DNA of 64,000 nt from Centrapalus pauciflorus (GCA_020465985.1 JAANYP010003838.1:496001-560000); one strand, 5' to 3'. Positions 34,566 to 46,536 are shown, counted from the stretch's first letter. Made by a program: numbers and translations. The notes: a model not told the origin generated them from the letters alone.

Positions 34566-36041
34566 TATGAAAAAATTAAACTTTTGCTTTGAGAATCCTA
34601 AACTTGGAAGAAGTGAATATGAAGAAATTAAAGGGAGAAGAAAGAATGTGAAGTGAGTGAATTAAGAAGAATGTGAGACCTATTTATAGATGTCCAATTC
34701 ATACTATTAAAGCAATAAACTTTTGCTTTGTTGGTGTCATGGTGTGTGGTTTTCATGAATTTAAATTAATAATTAAGAACTTTAAATTATAAATGTGTCC
34801 ATATACAACGTTATTTTTGTGAGAATTAATAAATAAAAAAAAAGGAATATATGACATAATCAAATCATGATTGTCACCCTCAGGGATAAAACATGTCGTA
34901 CATAAAAACAGTGATGGTAAAATTGAGGTGCTTATAATCATGATAGTTATTTAATTGTATTATATATTATTAATATTAGTTCATATATTAAATATCATAT
35001 AAAATTGAAAATTATAATTAAATTGCATTTTAAATTATTGGTTCATGTCTAATGTTAACATGATCCGGTTTGGGTTTAATATGAAAAAAATAACATATTT
35101 TTCACGTTTTTACGGTTTAATTATTATTTTTTATCAATAAAATCCATAAGTAATATATTTGTTTGTGACTTTGGAATTTTTCTTTGTTTTTTCAAAAAAG
35201 TTTCAAGTTTGTGGATGTTTCGGAAACAATAAGGAAAACGTGTTGGTTTTTTGTGGAAAAAGTAAGGTTGATTATGAAAAAAAAAAACAGAACTTTTCCG
35301 AAAACCGCATTAAAAACAATAACTTGATGACTTTCTTAGGAAAAAATAATACGGATGGATTTAATCGCAAAAAAACATAAAAACACATTGATTTTTTTTT
35401 CATATAAAACCCATCCAGTTTCTAATAAAACACAGATAATAGTGACCCTTGCAGTGAATTTGATTAATTTACATTATGTCTACGTAACGATTCTTGTGAA
35501 CTTGATGCATATTGATCCTTGTTTAGGCCCTCGTTATTCGTTTTAAACAATATTGTAAATTAGTTTGCAAACGGAGACAAAGACTAGGGCTGCAAACAAG
35601 TCGAGTTTAGCTCGATTCGTTTTGGTTAGGCTCGATAGCTCGACAAACACAATCTCTTGATTAGCTAGTTAACTAGAATTTTAATGTTACATAAATGATA
35701 AAACCATTGGTTTTTACATGTTATGAATATTTTTATGTTATAGACCAAATTGAATTTCTAAGATGATGTACATATGTTATGTGACAACATGATGGTGTAC
35801 TTTATTATGTAATGATGGAATTTTTTTTTCTTAAAAAAAATGTTGTAAAGAGATTTTGTTAATGTTTTCAAAGGTTGTAAAGTATGAATCATGTAGAGAG
35901 TAGGCAAATTCACATGATGTCTTATGGGCTTGATTTATACTAATATCTTTATTTGAGTGGAATTCATGTTCTTGCTTTTTTTTCCCATTTTCTTGATTGT
36001 TTTCTTGTTTTCAATTTTTTTTCAAGCATAAATATCATGCT
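34566..36041 (-). pseudogene. Array unit 4: promoter and leader remnant without coding region
   Basis: Relative to unit 3, sequence equivalent to about 31300-32268 is missing, removing both exons and the intron. Leader sequence 'gagaatcctaaacttggaag' (34590) and the upstream region with its TATA box remain. At the junction about 15 bases, 'taaacttttgctttg', match a tract 130 bp away at about 34710, which suggests templated filler. The unit continues after the retrotransposon insertion (42600-42635) and the Helitron insertion (to about 43110). Confidence 0.8.
34679..34689 (-). promoter_or_regulatory. Orphan TATA box of unit 4
   Basis: CTATAAATAGG on the minus strand is conserved with copies 1-3, but no coding region follows it. 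Confidence 0.65.
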
Positions 36042-37983
36042 TGTAACACCCTCCCCGAGCACATAAATGCCACATCAACTCAATACACAGGTGGCAACAT
36101 CTCAATACTCTATTTAAGCACATGTCATAGGATAACTCGAAATCACTGACAATTTAAACTTTCACATAATTGTCATTAACCTATAATCCACTAGATTACA
36201 CGACTCCAAAAGATGTTAACACGTCAACACTAACATAATCCCTAGCAAAGCAAATACACCGTTCTCGATTCTCCACAATCCCCTGATCAGCAAACCCAGC
36301 TACTCATCTCTTCCCCTGGTACCCTGAACATGGTAGACTCGAATACGTAAGCTTGGAAGCTCGTGAGTACGCGAGGGTTAGACTCTGCACGATAACATAT
36401 ATAACATGCACAACACAGTATTATCTCAACATATATGTGCAACTCGATGCACAACACAGAATATCTCAGCATATATGTGCAACTCGATGCACAACACAGA
36501 ATATCTCAGCATATATGTGCAACTCGATGCACAACACAGAATATCTCAGCATATATGTGCAACTCGATGCACAACACAGAGTATCTCAACATATATGTGC
36601 AACTCGATGCACAACACATATCTCTGCTCAATTATGCAACTCAATGCATAACACATATCTCTGCTCAAAAGGGGACCACGTTCCCCAGCTAACAGGCCGC
36701 ACACAGCAGCGGTTAGCTACTCAATAGGCACAGGAGCGACCTGGCAATATCACTGCCGTATATATACAGCCTCATATCTCGTGACTGGTTAGGGACAGTC
36801 AGCCTGCGCGATCACATATCGCGGACACCTGCACTCAAACACATATAACACGTATCGGGTAGAAGAGATCATACCTGCACGTTCCAGCTCAATCTCATAC
36901 ACATATCACATCACATACCACTGGATCTCGTCTCATGCACGTATAACATATATGTGAGAATAGAAGCATACCTGCTACTCGCGTCCCTGTCTCATTCACA
37001 GTACACAATATACACGTACACGAAACTAGCTACACAATCATGACTCGAAAAATCATCCCGCGGTTTAGAAAAGAACTCGGGTACTCACCAAATACCCAAA
37101 GCAATCGAAACCCGGACTCTATCGCTGCTCAGAACGCGGACGGCTCGAACCTGTAAATATCACGAATCTCAACAGATCAATACAAACCTGACTGAATAAT
37201 GACCGAAACCCAAACACAATTATCACCACCAAATATGACCCACGGCACCACCCCGAACAAGCAAACAACGCCCAAGAACCCCCCACCAGCAGCCGCCGCA
37301 TCGCGGCCGGGCTCCAGCCAACTCGGTCGCGCCGCCATCGCGGTCGCGCCGAGGCCATCGCGGCCGCGCTCACTTGAATTGCAGGTTATGCAGATCGCAA
37401 AAATGGCGGATTCCAGGGGACTTAAACCCCCAACTCGATTCCAGCAGCTAAATAACTCATAAACCCACACATACTCGAGCATACAACTTCAGAAACTAAA
37501 TTCTTACAAACTCAATGCATACACACACGAATTTAGCAAGCCCAACCCATAAATCTTACCTCTTGGCTTTGTCACAAACACAAAGGAGAAGAAGAAGCCT
37601 AAATCTAGCAATCAACTTTGAGATCCTTTGCAAACTCCAGAATCTTGCACACACACAATCTCTAATATCTCTGATTTTGAAAAGGGAAAGGAAGAAACGC
37701 AGTCAAAGAATGCACATATATATCCTTTCTTTAATTAGAAACCCCGGACCTGATTAATTCGAACCCGATATCACTTTTTCGCAATTAATATCATTCGGAC
37801 CCAATTAAATCCACGATCTCAATGATTATAATAATCCACTAATTATTAGCTCGGAGACACGTAACTCGCAACCCGACACATATATATCCACTAATCGGGT
37901 TCTATTTGGACCCACGCAATAATAATATATTAAACATCCACTAATTTAATTCCACGCAATAATTCTGAAAACGGGATGTTACA
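36042..37983 (-). repeat. 3' LTR of the gag-only element (1942 bp)
   Basis: TGTAACACCCTCCCC ... GGGATGTTACA. It contains five 40-bp tandem units at 36421-36620 plus an extra 37-bp segment (about 36621-36657) absent from the other LTR. Confidence 0.93.
36421..36620. repeat. Five 40-bp tandem units in the LTR
   Basis: The unit contains 'atatctcagcatatatgtgc' then 'aactcgatgcacaacacaga' and is repeated five times almost perfectly. The same array is at 41074-41273. There are no unique spacers, so this is not a CRISPR array. Confidence 0.95.
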
Positions 37984-39175
37984 AATCCTCCCCTCTTAAA
38001 AAGATTCCGTCCCCGGAATCTCTCGCAAACTCATTCGCAATCACACCTCTTATATTAAATCCTCGAAATGTTGACTCATAATCTCGATATAATTCTCAAC
38101 AACTCTGTCAAATTCGCATTTGAATTCTGAATATTACAATCATCAATGATACATCTCTTCACCTTGATTCTCAAGCATGTTAATCCCATCGAATTTTTAA
38201 CTCAGTTAGATAATCCACTAATAACTCAATTAAATCCTCTAAATCGCATACCTGTAACGATGTATCCTCTATTCATAAGGTCTTCTCATGGCGTCACCTC
38301 ATAAGCCACTCGGTCCGCACATGATCTCAATCCATCAATCTTTGCTCTTTCTCATCACATATTCGCATAGCTCTGTACATATCATTCACTAACATAGCAG
38401 ATCTTCAAATCCACTCACAGCAACACATAAAGACATCTCCATCGAATCACTAAACGCAAGCTCATAAACAAGGTCAAACTCATAAAGGGATTAAATCCAC
38501 TCTCAATAGATTAATCCACTATCACAACAAAATTCTCAACTCTTTTCACCACAACAGATAAACACATCTCGTAAAACGCAATATCATAGGTATGGATAGC
38601 ACACACAAATTTGAATCCACTATCAACACGATAATCCGCTATCAGAAGGATCAATCCACTAACACATCTCAAACACGTTCACAATGACTATTCACATAAC
38701 TCGCATAACTCAACAGGATTAATTCACTCATCATAGCACAATTTTGAATTCAAAAGCTCAGATCACAATAAACCCGAATCTAACACATTGACTCCACATA
38801 TACACCCCAAGCATAACGACCCCAATCAGTCCATACATACAATCCCGCCTCTCTGTCACTGAATCCCACAATCACAAACACATTCGCAATAACTATTCAT
38901 ATAACGCACATAGCCCAACAAGATTAATCCACTAACATAACGCAATACCCAAGCCCAGAACTCTGATAACCCATTTTACCACGATATATCCCACTCTCAC
39001 ACACATACCCAGATATAACAATCCCATATAACTCATACACAACCCTTCCACATCTCTATCACTGAGCCACATAATCACAGACACGATGAAGCAGTCACAC
39101 ATAACAGAACACACACACTTATCACAGGCACAGACCCATAACTCGCCTCACAACTGACACACGCTCAAAGCAAGC
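37984..39175 (-). other. Non-coding 3' part of the gag-only element
   Basis: This stretch lies where pol would be in an autonomous element. It has no ORF, frequent 'aatccact' words and a diverged ~200-bp internal duplication (compare 38660-38860 with 38870-39080). Confidence 0.7.
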
Positions 39176-40510
39176 TCAGAAAGACGTACCCGAAACCATA
39201 TCAGCACCATCTCGAGCTGCCTCTGCAGTCGCCTGAAATACCCAACTCCACGCCCTAGAATCATGACGACCGGATGTCGACGGCTCTGCTCTGGCCCCGC
39301 TAGAACTCGTACCCCGCACCGCTGATCTCAACTCTGGACAGTCTCGCACTCTATGTCCCGGCCTCCCACAACGAAAGCACAATGGCTCTGGAACTAAACA
39401 CACGGCGGCAGCATGCCCACGCTGTCCGCATCGATAACACCTGAGCACACACGACCCACTATGACGACGGTGACATATCGGGCACTCCCGATCTCCAACC
39501 GAACTGTCTTCTCTATCGCCCCCATCTCGAGGCCTCTGCCCTACGCTGCTCTGACTCTGCTCTGTATATCTCGAACTCCGCATTTGACTCTGACGATCTG
39601 ATCTCTGGCTCCGCCCCAGTCCACTCGACCTCTGCTCCCTGTCTCTGTCTCGGTCTCTATCTCTGTCTCGTCTATCTCTCGAACTCTGACCCGAACGTCG
39701 CTCTCTGGAATGCCTCCGGTCTCTCGAGGACCGCTCAGGAGTCCTTGCACGCCGATGCTGAAAAGATGGATCCTCGTTCTGCTTGGCTATCTCCCGCTCT
39801 CTGATGCGGGCCATCTCTAATGCTCTGGCGAAGGTAGGAGTCTCGTGCATCCCAACGAACTCCCTGATATCTGCTCGCAATCCATCAATGAACGTATCGA
39901 CCTTTCGCTGCTCGGTGATGATGTGGTGAGTCGCAAACTGGAAGTACTCATTGAACCGGTCCACGTACTGCTGCACCGTCATCTCGCCCTGCTGTAGGAG
40001 AAGGAATCGCCGCTCCATCTCTTGCCTCTCGTCTCTCGGGATGTACTGCAGCTCGAACACAACCCTGAACTGATCCCACGTCATCGCAGATGCCGCAGAA
40101 GATGTCATCACTGACTCTATAGACTGCCACCACTGAGACGCCCCTCCCCTCAACAGATAGGTCGCATAACCGACCATATCTCTCGGCTCCACATGCGCAG
40201 CTCTGAAGGCTGCCTCTACTTCTCGCTCCCATGCCATAGCTACCCCTGGCTCACCCTCACCTCTGAACTGGGGTGGATTTCCCGTCATAAAGCCCTTAAA
40301 GGACCCACCCCTCCGCGTAGAAGATGAAGCACCAATCTCTGACTCTTTCACTGTCGGCTGAACAGCCGGCCCCGGACTCGGACCCAAACTCTGACCCTGC
40401 TCACGCTGTTGTCTGTAAAACTCTGTCAAGGCCTCAAACAGCTCTGATCTGCGGATATACTCGTCGCCCACTGGCTTACCTGCACCGGATCCCTCACCCT
40501 GATCTGCCAT
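39176..40510 (-). CDS. Gag protein of the non-autonomous gypsy element
   Basis: 444 codons from MADQGEG (40510) to a TGA. The retrotransposon-gag domain spans about residues 80-210 (motifs FKGFMTGNPPQF, ATYLLRGGASQWW, MTVQQYVDRFNEYF). An Arg/Asp/Ser-rich linker (RDRDRDRDRDRE) follows. Then come two CCHC zinc knuckles, CYRCGQRGHAAAVC and CFRCGRPGHRVRDC, preceded by a C/H cluster (CPICHRRHSGSC). The protein ends at DMVSGTSF, the point where gypsy polyproteins normally enter the aspartic protease, so pol was removed there. It would form the virus-like particle and bind RNA; reverse transcription and integration must come from a partner element in trans. The frame is fully open. Confidence 0.9.
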   Translation of the reverse strand: MADQGEGSGAGKPVGDEYIRRSELFEALTEFYRQQREQGQSLGPSPGPAVQPTVKESEIGASSSTRRGGSFKGFMTGNPPQFRGEGEPGVAMAWEREVEAAFRAAHVEPRDMVGYATYLLRGGASQWWQSIESVMTSSAASAMTWDQFRVVFELQYIPRDERQEMERRFLLLQQGEMTVQQYVDRFNEYFQFATHHIITEQRKVDTFIDGLRADIREFVGMHETPTFARALEMARIREREIAKQNEDPSFQHRRARTPERSSRDRRHSRERRSGQSSRDRRDRDRDRDRDREQRSSGLGRSQRSDRQSQMRSSRYTEQSQSSVGQRPRDGGDREDSSVGDRECPICHRRHSGSCVLRCYRCGQRGHAAAVCLVPEPLCFRCGRPGHRVRDCPELRSAVRGTSSSGARAEPSTSGRHDSRAWSWVFQATAEAARDGADMVSGTSF

Positions 40511-40678
40511 AATAATCTGCACAAACCGAAACAATTGAGAACCACATATAAATCACCCAGCGTTATACACTAAGCTAGGTTAATTAAATCCTCTAACATC
40601 TGACATCAGAATACTCCCCAAGGATCTGAACACGGTCTAAGCTCAAGCATCCACTGATACTCAATACTGAAACCACAA

Positions 40679-40690
40679 GCTCTGATACCA
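40679..40690 (-). other. Primer-binding site of the gag-only element
   Basis: TGGTATCAGAGC on the minus strand, four bases after the 5' LTR. It is complementary to the 3' end of plant initiator tRNA-Met, the standard primer. Confidence 0.9.
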
Positions 40691-40694
40691 TCAA

Positions 40695-42599
40695 TGTAAC
40701 ACCCTCCCCGAGCACATAAATGCCACATCAACTCAATACACAGGTGGCAACATCTCAATACTCTATTTAAGCACATGTCATAGGATAACTCGAAATCACT
40801 GACAATTTAAACTTTCACATAATTGTCATTAACCTATAATCCACTAGATTACACGACTCCAAAAGATGTTAACACGTCAACACTAACATAATCCCTAGCA
40901 AAGCAAATACACCGTTCTCGATTCTCCGCAATCCCCTGATCAGCAAACCCAGCTACTCATCTCTTCCCCTGGTACCCTGAACATGGTAGACTCGAATACG
41001 TAAGCTTGGAAGCTCGTGAGTACGCGAGGGTTAGACTCTGCACGATAACACATATAACATGCACAACACAGTATTATCTCAACATATATGTGCAACTCGA
41101 TGCACAACACAGAATATCTCAGCATATATGTGCAACTCGATGCACAACACAGAATATCTCAGCATATATGTGCAACTCGATGCACAACACAGAATATCTC
41201 AGCATATATGTGCAACTCGATGCACAACACAGAGTATCTCAACATATATGTGCAACTCGATGCACAACACATATCTCTGCTCAAAAGGGGACCACGTTCC
41301 CCAGCTAACAGGCCGCACACAGCAGCGGTTAGCTACTCAATAGGCACAGGAGCGACCTGGCAATATCACTGCCGTATATATACAACCTCATATCTCGTGA
41401 CTGGTTAGGGACAGTCAGCCTGCGCGATCACATATCGCGGACACCTGCACTCAAACACATATAACACGTATCGGGTAGAAGAGATCATACCTGCACGTTC
41501 CAGCTCAATCTCATACACATATCACATCACATACCACTGGATCTCGTCTCATGCACGTATAACATATATGTGAGAATAGAAGCATACCTGCTACTCGCGT
41601 CCCTGTCTCATTCACAGTACACAATATACACGTACACGAAACTAGCTACACAATCATGACTCGAAAAATCATCCCGCGGTTTAGAAAAGAACTCGGGTAC
41701 TCACCAAATACCCAAAGCAATCGAAACCCGGACTCTATCGCTGCTCAGAACGCGGACGGCTCGAACCTGTAAATATCACGAATCTCAACAGATCAATACA
41801 AACCTGACTGAATAATGACCGAAACCCAAACACAATTATCACCACCAAATATGACCCACGGCACCACCCCGAACAAGCAAACAACGCCCAAGAACCCCCC
41901 ACCAGCAGCCGCCGCATCGCGGCCGGGCTCCAGCCAACTCGGTCGCGCCGCCATCGCGGTCGCGCCAAGGCCATCGCGGCCGCGCTCACTTGAATTGCAG
42001 GTTATGCAGATCGCAAAAATGGCGGATTCCAGGGGACTTAAACCCCCAACTCGATTCCAGCAGCTAAATAACTCATAAACCCACACATACTCGAGCATAC
42101 AACTTCAGAAACTAAATTCTTACAAACTCAATGCATACACACACGAATTTAGCAAGCCCAACCCATAAATCTTACCTCTTGGCTTTGTCACAAACACAAA
42201 GGAGAAGAAGAAGCCTAAATCTAGCAATCAACTTTGAGATCCTTTGCAAACTCCAGAATCTTGCACACACACAATCTCTAATATCTCTGATTTTGAAAAG
42301 GGAAAGGAAGAAACGCAGTCAAAGAATGCACATATATATCCTTTCTTTAATTAGAAACCCCGGACCCGATTAATTCGAACCCGATATCACTTTTTCGCAA
42401 TTAATATCATTCGGACCCAATTAAATCCACGATCTCAATGATTATAATAATCCACTAATTATTAGCTCGGAGACACGTAACTCGCAACCCGACACATATA
42501 TATCCACTAATCGGGTTCTCATTGGACCCACGCAATAATAATATATTAAACATCCACTAATTTAATTCCACGCAATAATTCTGAAAACGGGATGTTACA
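40695..42599 (-). repeat. 5' LTR of the gag-only element (1905 bp)
   Basis: Nearly identical to 36042-37983, lacking one 37-bp segment. It carries five 40-bp tandem units at 41074-41273 and a GC-rich tract at about 41900-42000. Confidence 0.93.
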
Positions 42600-42635
42600 A
42601 TGCTAACAATCACTCAAGCACACTTCTTAAGCATA

Positions 42636-43053
42636 CTAGTTTAGTGACTCGTACTACACGGATTAATTTTATTAATTTGAATATGTTGACGTATGAAAAA
42701 CTATAACAAATGGGATGAACACAATACAGAAACCTAGGTGGATTTAACCACATGCGAATAAGAACAGATATAGCGGACTCAATTTTGCAACAGATATTAT
42801 GGATTCAACATTTCAACAGAATCTCTATAAATTTATAAAACGACACGGATTATTAATATTAATCACTAAAAAGATAACTTTACAACAAAATCCCTAGAAA
42901 ATAGTGATAATTCTCTAAAGTAGTTTAATTTGATTATTAATTAATTTTAACATAAAAATTATAGATTACACGTGTCGAAAGACAGTTACGCCAATTGACG
43001 GTTTAATTAAACGACAAGTGAAATCTATTTACTCTTTTAATAGAATAGATAGA
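42636..43053 (-). mobile_element. Non-autonomous Helitron, copy D, in array unit 4
   Basis: On the minus strand it starts TCTATCTATTCTATTAAAAG and ends CTAG|T, with a degenerate hairpin upstream. Paralogous unit 3 shows the unoccupied sequence (from about 33781); relative to it about 42 bp are missing at the insertion point. 418 bp, non-coding. Confidence 0.75.
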
Positions 43054-43110
43054 ATTGGTAATAAACTAATCATAAACATAAATATATATCCTCTTAAACT
43101 TTAAAATATT

Positions 43111-44181
43111 ATATATAACCAAAATAAAATAAACAATGTAAAATATACAATATACTTCAAATATGTTTTAAATATATATGATATTTTAAAATTTAAGAAT
43201 AATGATTTATAAATACGACTATAGACAATGTGTAACCTAAATTTTAAGGTGGTATATAACCAAATATAGTGGTTTTTCATAATAATATCCCAACAAATTT
43301 AACTAAATATTGATTTGATCTAAAAAAACAATTTAAAATATATCGAATTAATTCTTTAAAGTATAAAAATTGTACTAAATTGAATCATTGAATCAGAAAG
43401 TAGTGGAAAGTAAAGAATTAATTAAATTGATTCACATGGTGAGGTACTAATATTGATTTTATTTGGGATTTGTGCAACCCACATGTTGCATGAATTGGAC
43501 CTATCATTATTTCATGTTCATCTTATGATGCCTAATGCAAAAAAAAAAAAAAAAAAAAAAAAGGATGTAAACACATTATTTTCATATTATACTTACTTTT
43601 TAATTTTTTTTATAAATTTATATTCTTCTTTGGACCGACTTATATATATACAATATGGTTCAAGAGAATATCACTCATTATGCAGCGCATCAGAAGGTAC
43701 CACCTTTAAAAAGAATTAACATTTTTTCATAAAAATGTTTAAATTAACATTATAAGGATGACATGTAAATTTCACATACATTCAAATCTTTTAACTCTTT
43801 AAAAATGATGTAAACATAAACTTACATAAATTTGCATATATGTGAACGTACATTTATGTTATGCATAATTTCATTCACGTAGAATATGTGAATGTGTATA
43901 GAATTTATATATCATCTTTGTAATTTTAATTAAAACTTGTTTATGAAAAAAGAAATTTAAAAATTATTTTTAAGAGTTGTATATTCTAGTGCGCTACATA
44001 ATAAGTGTTACTCATTTGAACATATATGTGTGTGCGTGTGTGTGTGTCAACTACTTTGATTATACATATTAAACAATATTGAAGACCGAGTCGAAACAGT
44101 TATACATTTATACATACATACACACACATACACACACTTTTGCATCTATACAGAAGGAGGTTAAGCCGTTAAGACAATAAA
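43111..44181. other. Gene-free AT-rich stretch
   Basis: After unit 4 similarity ends there is no gene. It contains a ~25-base A tract near 43540 and a GT/AC-rich stretch near 44030-44140. Confidence 0.6.
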
Positions 44182-44354
44182 GGGTAATTCTATATGCGCG
44201 CCCCATCAGTTGCTAATTACACACCCCTTTCTTTAGTATGAAAGAATATTAACTTTTAATCATTGGGTCTTACGTCATTAACAAAAATCATGTGAGTAAG
44301 GAGGTGTGTGATTAGTAAAAATTAAAGGGAATGAGTGTACATATAGCAATGCCC
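44182..44354 (+). mobile_element. MITE family M, copy 1
   Basis: The ends 'gggtaattctatatg' and (inverted) 'gggcattgctatatg' pair with each other. The inner motif 'atcatgtgagtaaggaggtg' recurs inverted at 49335-49486. 173 bp, non-coding. Confidence 0.7.
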
Positions 44355-44968
44355 ACAATAAATTGTTACTTAAGTCTATTTAATATTATATGGTTAAAGT
44401 TGAATTTAATTTAACAAAGTCTATATCTTAATTATGACCACATTTCAATTATTTTCAATCCACGCCTTACTTTCATTCTAAAATTCCTAATCTTAAATTG
44501 CAAGTTCCATATTAAAATAATTATTATTTAGACGATAAACTTGTTTTAGAAATTTAAATTTTATTAAAATGTACGATAGAATTATAAAAACTTTTTTTGA
44601 ATATAAAATAACATTCGCTACGTATGTAAATGATAACTGGTAAAGATATTATTATGTTTTATTATTAGAAATGAAAAGATATCAATGCCAGAAACACACA
44701 TATAAATATAAATATAAATATATAAGTAATAGGATGATGAAGTTATGATTTTTTAAAAATACATGTAACATATGCATACATGTGTGTGCGTAAAATCAAA
44801 AAGTGATTAGATTTAACTTTTATAGAATATAATTTATTTAATTAATAATTTTATTTCAAACTTGATATGGAATGTCAATTGTTTTTAAATTTATCTTTTT
44901 TAGAACAAAGAATTATCTGGTTTATAATTTTATTTCAAGATATATAAATATATTTATGGTTATGAAAA

Positions 44969-45001
<33 letters not shown>

Positions 45002-46236
45002 AGAAATCATAGCTAATAACCTAGCTCCATCAATATGCAAGTGAGTGTAGAAAAACTAAAACCAAATTAAAAACCCAAAAAAATTTGGTTTGATCGAACG
45101 TTTAATCCAATTTCAATCATAATAACAAAAGATATGATCTAACTGAATCAATTATTCTATAAATCATTGTTGATCTGGCATGTTACATAAATACTGTTGT
45201 TTGATCTAAAGGTTTCAGTTTTACATTTACGTCTTTTTTTTTAAGTTTTTAGCTTTACAACCAAAAACTCGTAAAATCACGATTAAGACGTACATGTAAT
45301 TATATAAAAAAAATCAAAACTCAATCGATTCGAAACAAAAAAATTAAAAAAGATTAAAAATAAACGAAACCCAATTTGACTGAATCGAATCGAATCGAAA
45401 TGGACCGAATAATTGTGATCACCATCACTTTGATGTTGTTTTTTAGTCTTTAAAAACTAAAATAGGATGATGAAAACAATACAATACAATACAAGGTCGA
45501 CCATGACAAAAGATAGCCGAACATGGTGGTGTTGTAGGCCGGTGACACCTGGCCCACAAATATTGATCCCAACCGTTAAAGTAAAATCAAGGGCCATAAG
45601 CCCATTATGATTGAATTTAAAGTGGGCCCATGAACATGCCTGTTTTTACTTTTTGGGTTAAAAAAAATTGGTCACTGGATCCTATCTCATATTCTCATAT
45701 CATTTTTAGATGTAGTACAGCTCGTGAGTTGTACCCCTCTGATCTGCCACGTGGGATTACAGTCATATTCTGTATACATGTCTCCCTTCTATTCTTCTTT
45801 GCCACGTCGGATTACAGTCATTTCCTCCATACATTGTCTTCCCTTCCATCCTTCATTTTTTTTTTTTTTTTTTCTAAATTAATAAATAAAATGTGAGGCT
45901 TAATATGATTATTTGAATTAAGTAATAATGTTATTATTTGAATTAAGTAATAATGTATTGTAGTTTAAGGAGGCAATTAGACCATTAGAGGAGTTTTTAT
46001 CAATCAACTTTGATTACGGAAACTTTTTGAAGAAAATATTTGTTGATAGAAAATCGAAATTCTAACTGAGATAGAAACATTTTGGTTTTGGGTATCAATA
46101 GGTGGAAAGGTGATAATATAAATAAAAATATGGTTAGATAGAGCTAATCATAACTCATAAGGTCTGTTTAACAACCATTTGACTTGTTAAACAAGCCTTT
46201 TAAGAAACCATGTAACCCGATTATTAATTTGATTTA
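44355..46236. other. Gene-free stretch with a G-box duplication
   Basis: Mostly AT-rich, with an A-tract at 44972-44999 and a T-tract near 45860. At 45737-45845 a ~57-bp segment is duplicated in tandem: 'gccacgtgggattacagtca' and 'gccacgtcggattacagtca', each followed by a pyrimidine-rich tail. A 25-bp tandem duplication ('ttatttgaattaagtaataa') is at 45910-45955. No gene was recognised. Confidence 0.6.
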
Positions 46237-46536
46237 GAGGGTATTTGGATTTGCATTTGAAAAAATGTTGTAACGTTTTGGAAACTAATAATCAGGTAAT
46301 AGCTATAACAAAAAGTGCTGCAGAAATGTAGCGTTTGGTTTAGCTTCTGCTGTTTGTTATCATAATTATCAAACAATCAGTTTTTAAAGTGTTTAGATTT
46401 GCGTTTTAAATTGTAAAATGAACAAATAATCATTTATTAAGCAAATAAACTACATTTTTTAACTTATGAAAAAGTGTGGTATGATTAACTCTAAACGCAA
46501 ATATACACTTATTAATGTATGCAATCCAAACACTTT
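46237..46536. mobile_element. MITE with 'gtatttggatttgca' ends
   Basis: The left end 'gagggtatttggatttgca' matches the inverted right end 'aaagtgtttggattgcat'. 300 bp, AT-rich, non-coding. The target duplication is unclear. Confidence 0.6.

Larger units (their letters stand above)
36042..42599 (-). mobile_element. Gag-only (TR-GAG-type) gypsy LTR retrotransposon
   Basis: Complete element of 6.56 kb with a perfect 5-bp target duplication ATGCT (36037-36041 and 42600-42604). LTRs are 36042-37983 and 40695-42599. Orientation is minus: the primer-binding site TGGTATCAGAGC (initiator tRNA-Met type) is at 40679-40690, next to the 5' LTR, and a purine tract (AAGAGGGGAGGATT) abuts the 3' LTR at 37984. 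Only gag is encoded; protease, reverse transcriptase, RNase H and integrase are absent. The LTRs differ by one 37-bp indel and about seven substitutions by eye. The uninterrupted site survives in paralogous unit 3 near 33750. Confidence 0.93.

Noticed and set aside
36421..36620. CRISPR-like regular repeat
   Set aside because: The 40-bp units are contiguous with no unique spacers, lie in a retrotransposon LTR, and the genome is eukaryotic.
36353..36727. Overlapping ORFs with repeating peptides in three frames (also at 41006-41408)
   Set aside because: They arise from the 40-bp tandem units in the LTRs, whose length is not a multiple of three, so all frames give similar peptides.
37119..37482. 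84- and 101-codon ORFs in the GC-rich LTR segment (also 41735-42098)
   Set aside because: They are open on both strands because the segment is GC-rich; no domain and identical in both LTRs.
45630..45896. 88-codon ORF after the G-box-like duplication
   Set aside because: It spans the duplicated promoter-like segment and a poly-T tract; the peptide has a phenylalanine run from the T tract and no domain.
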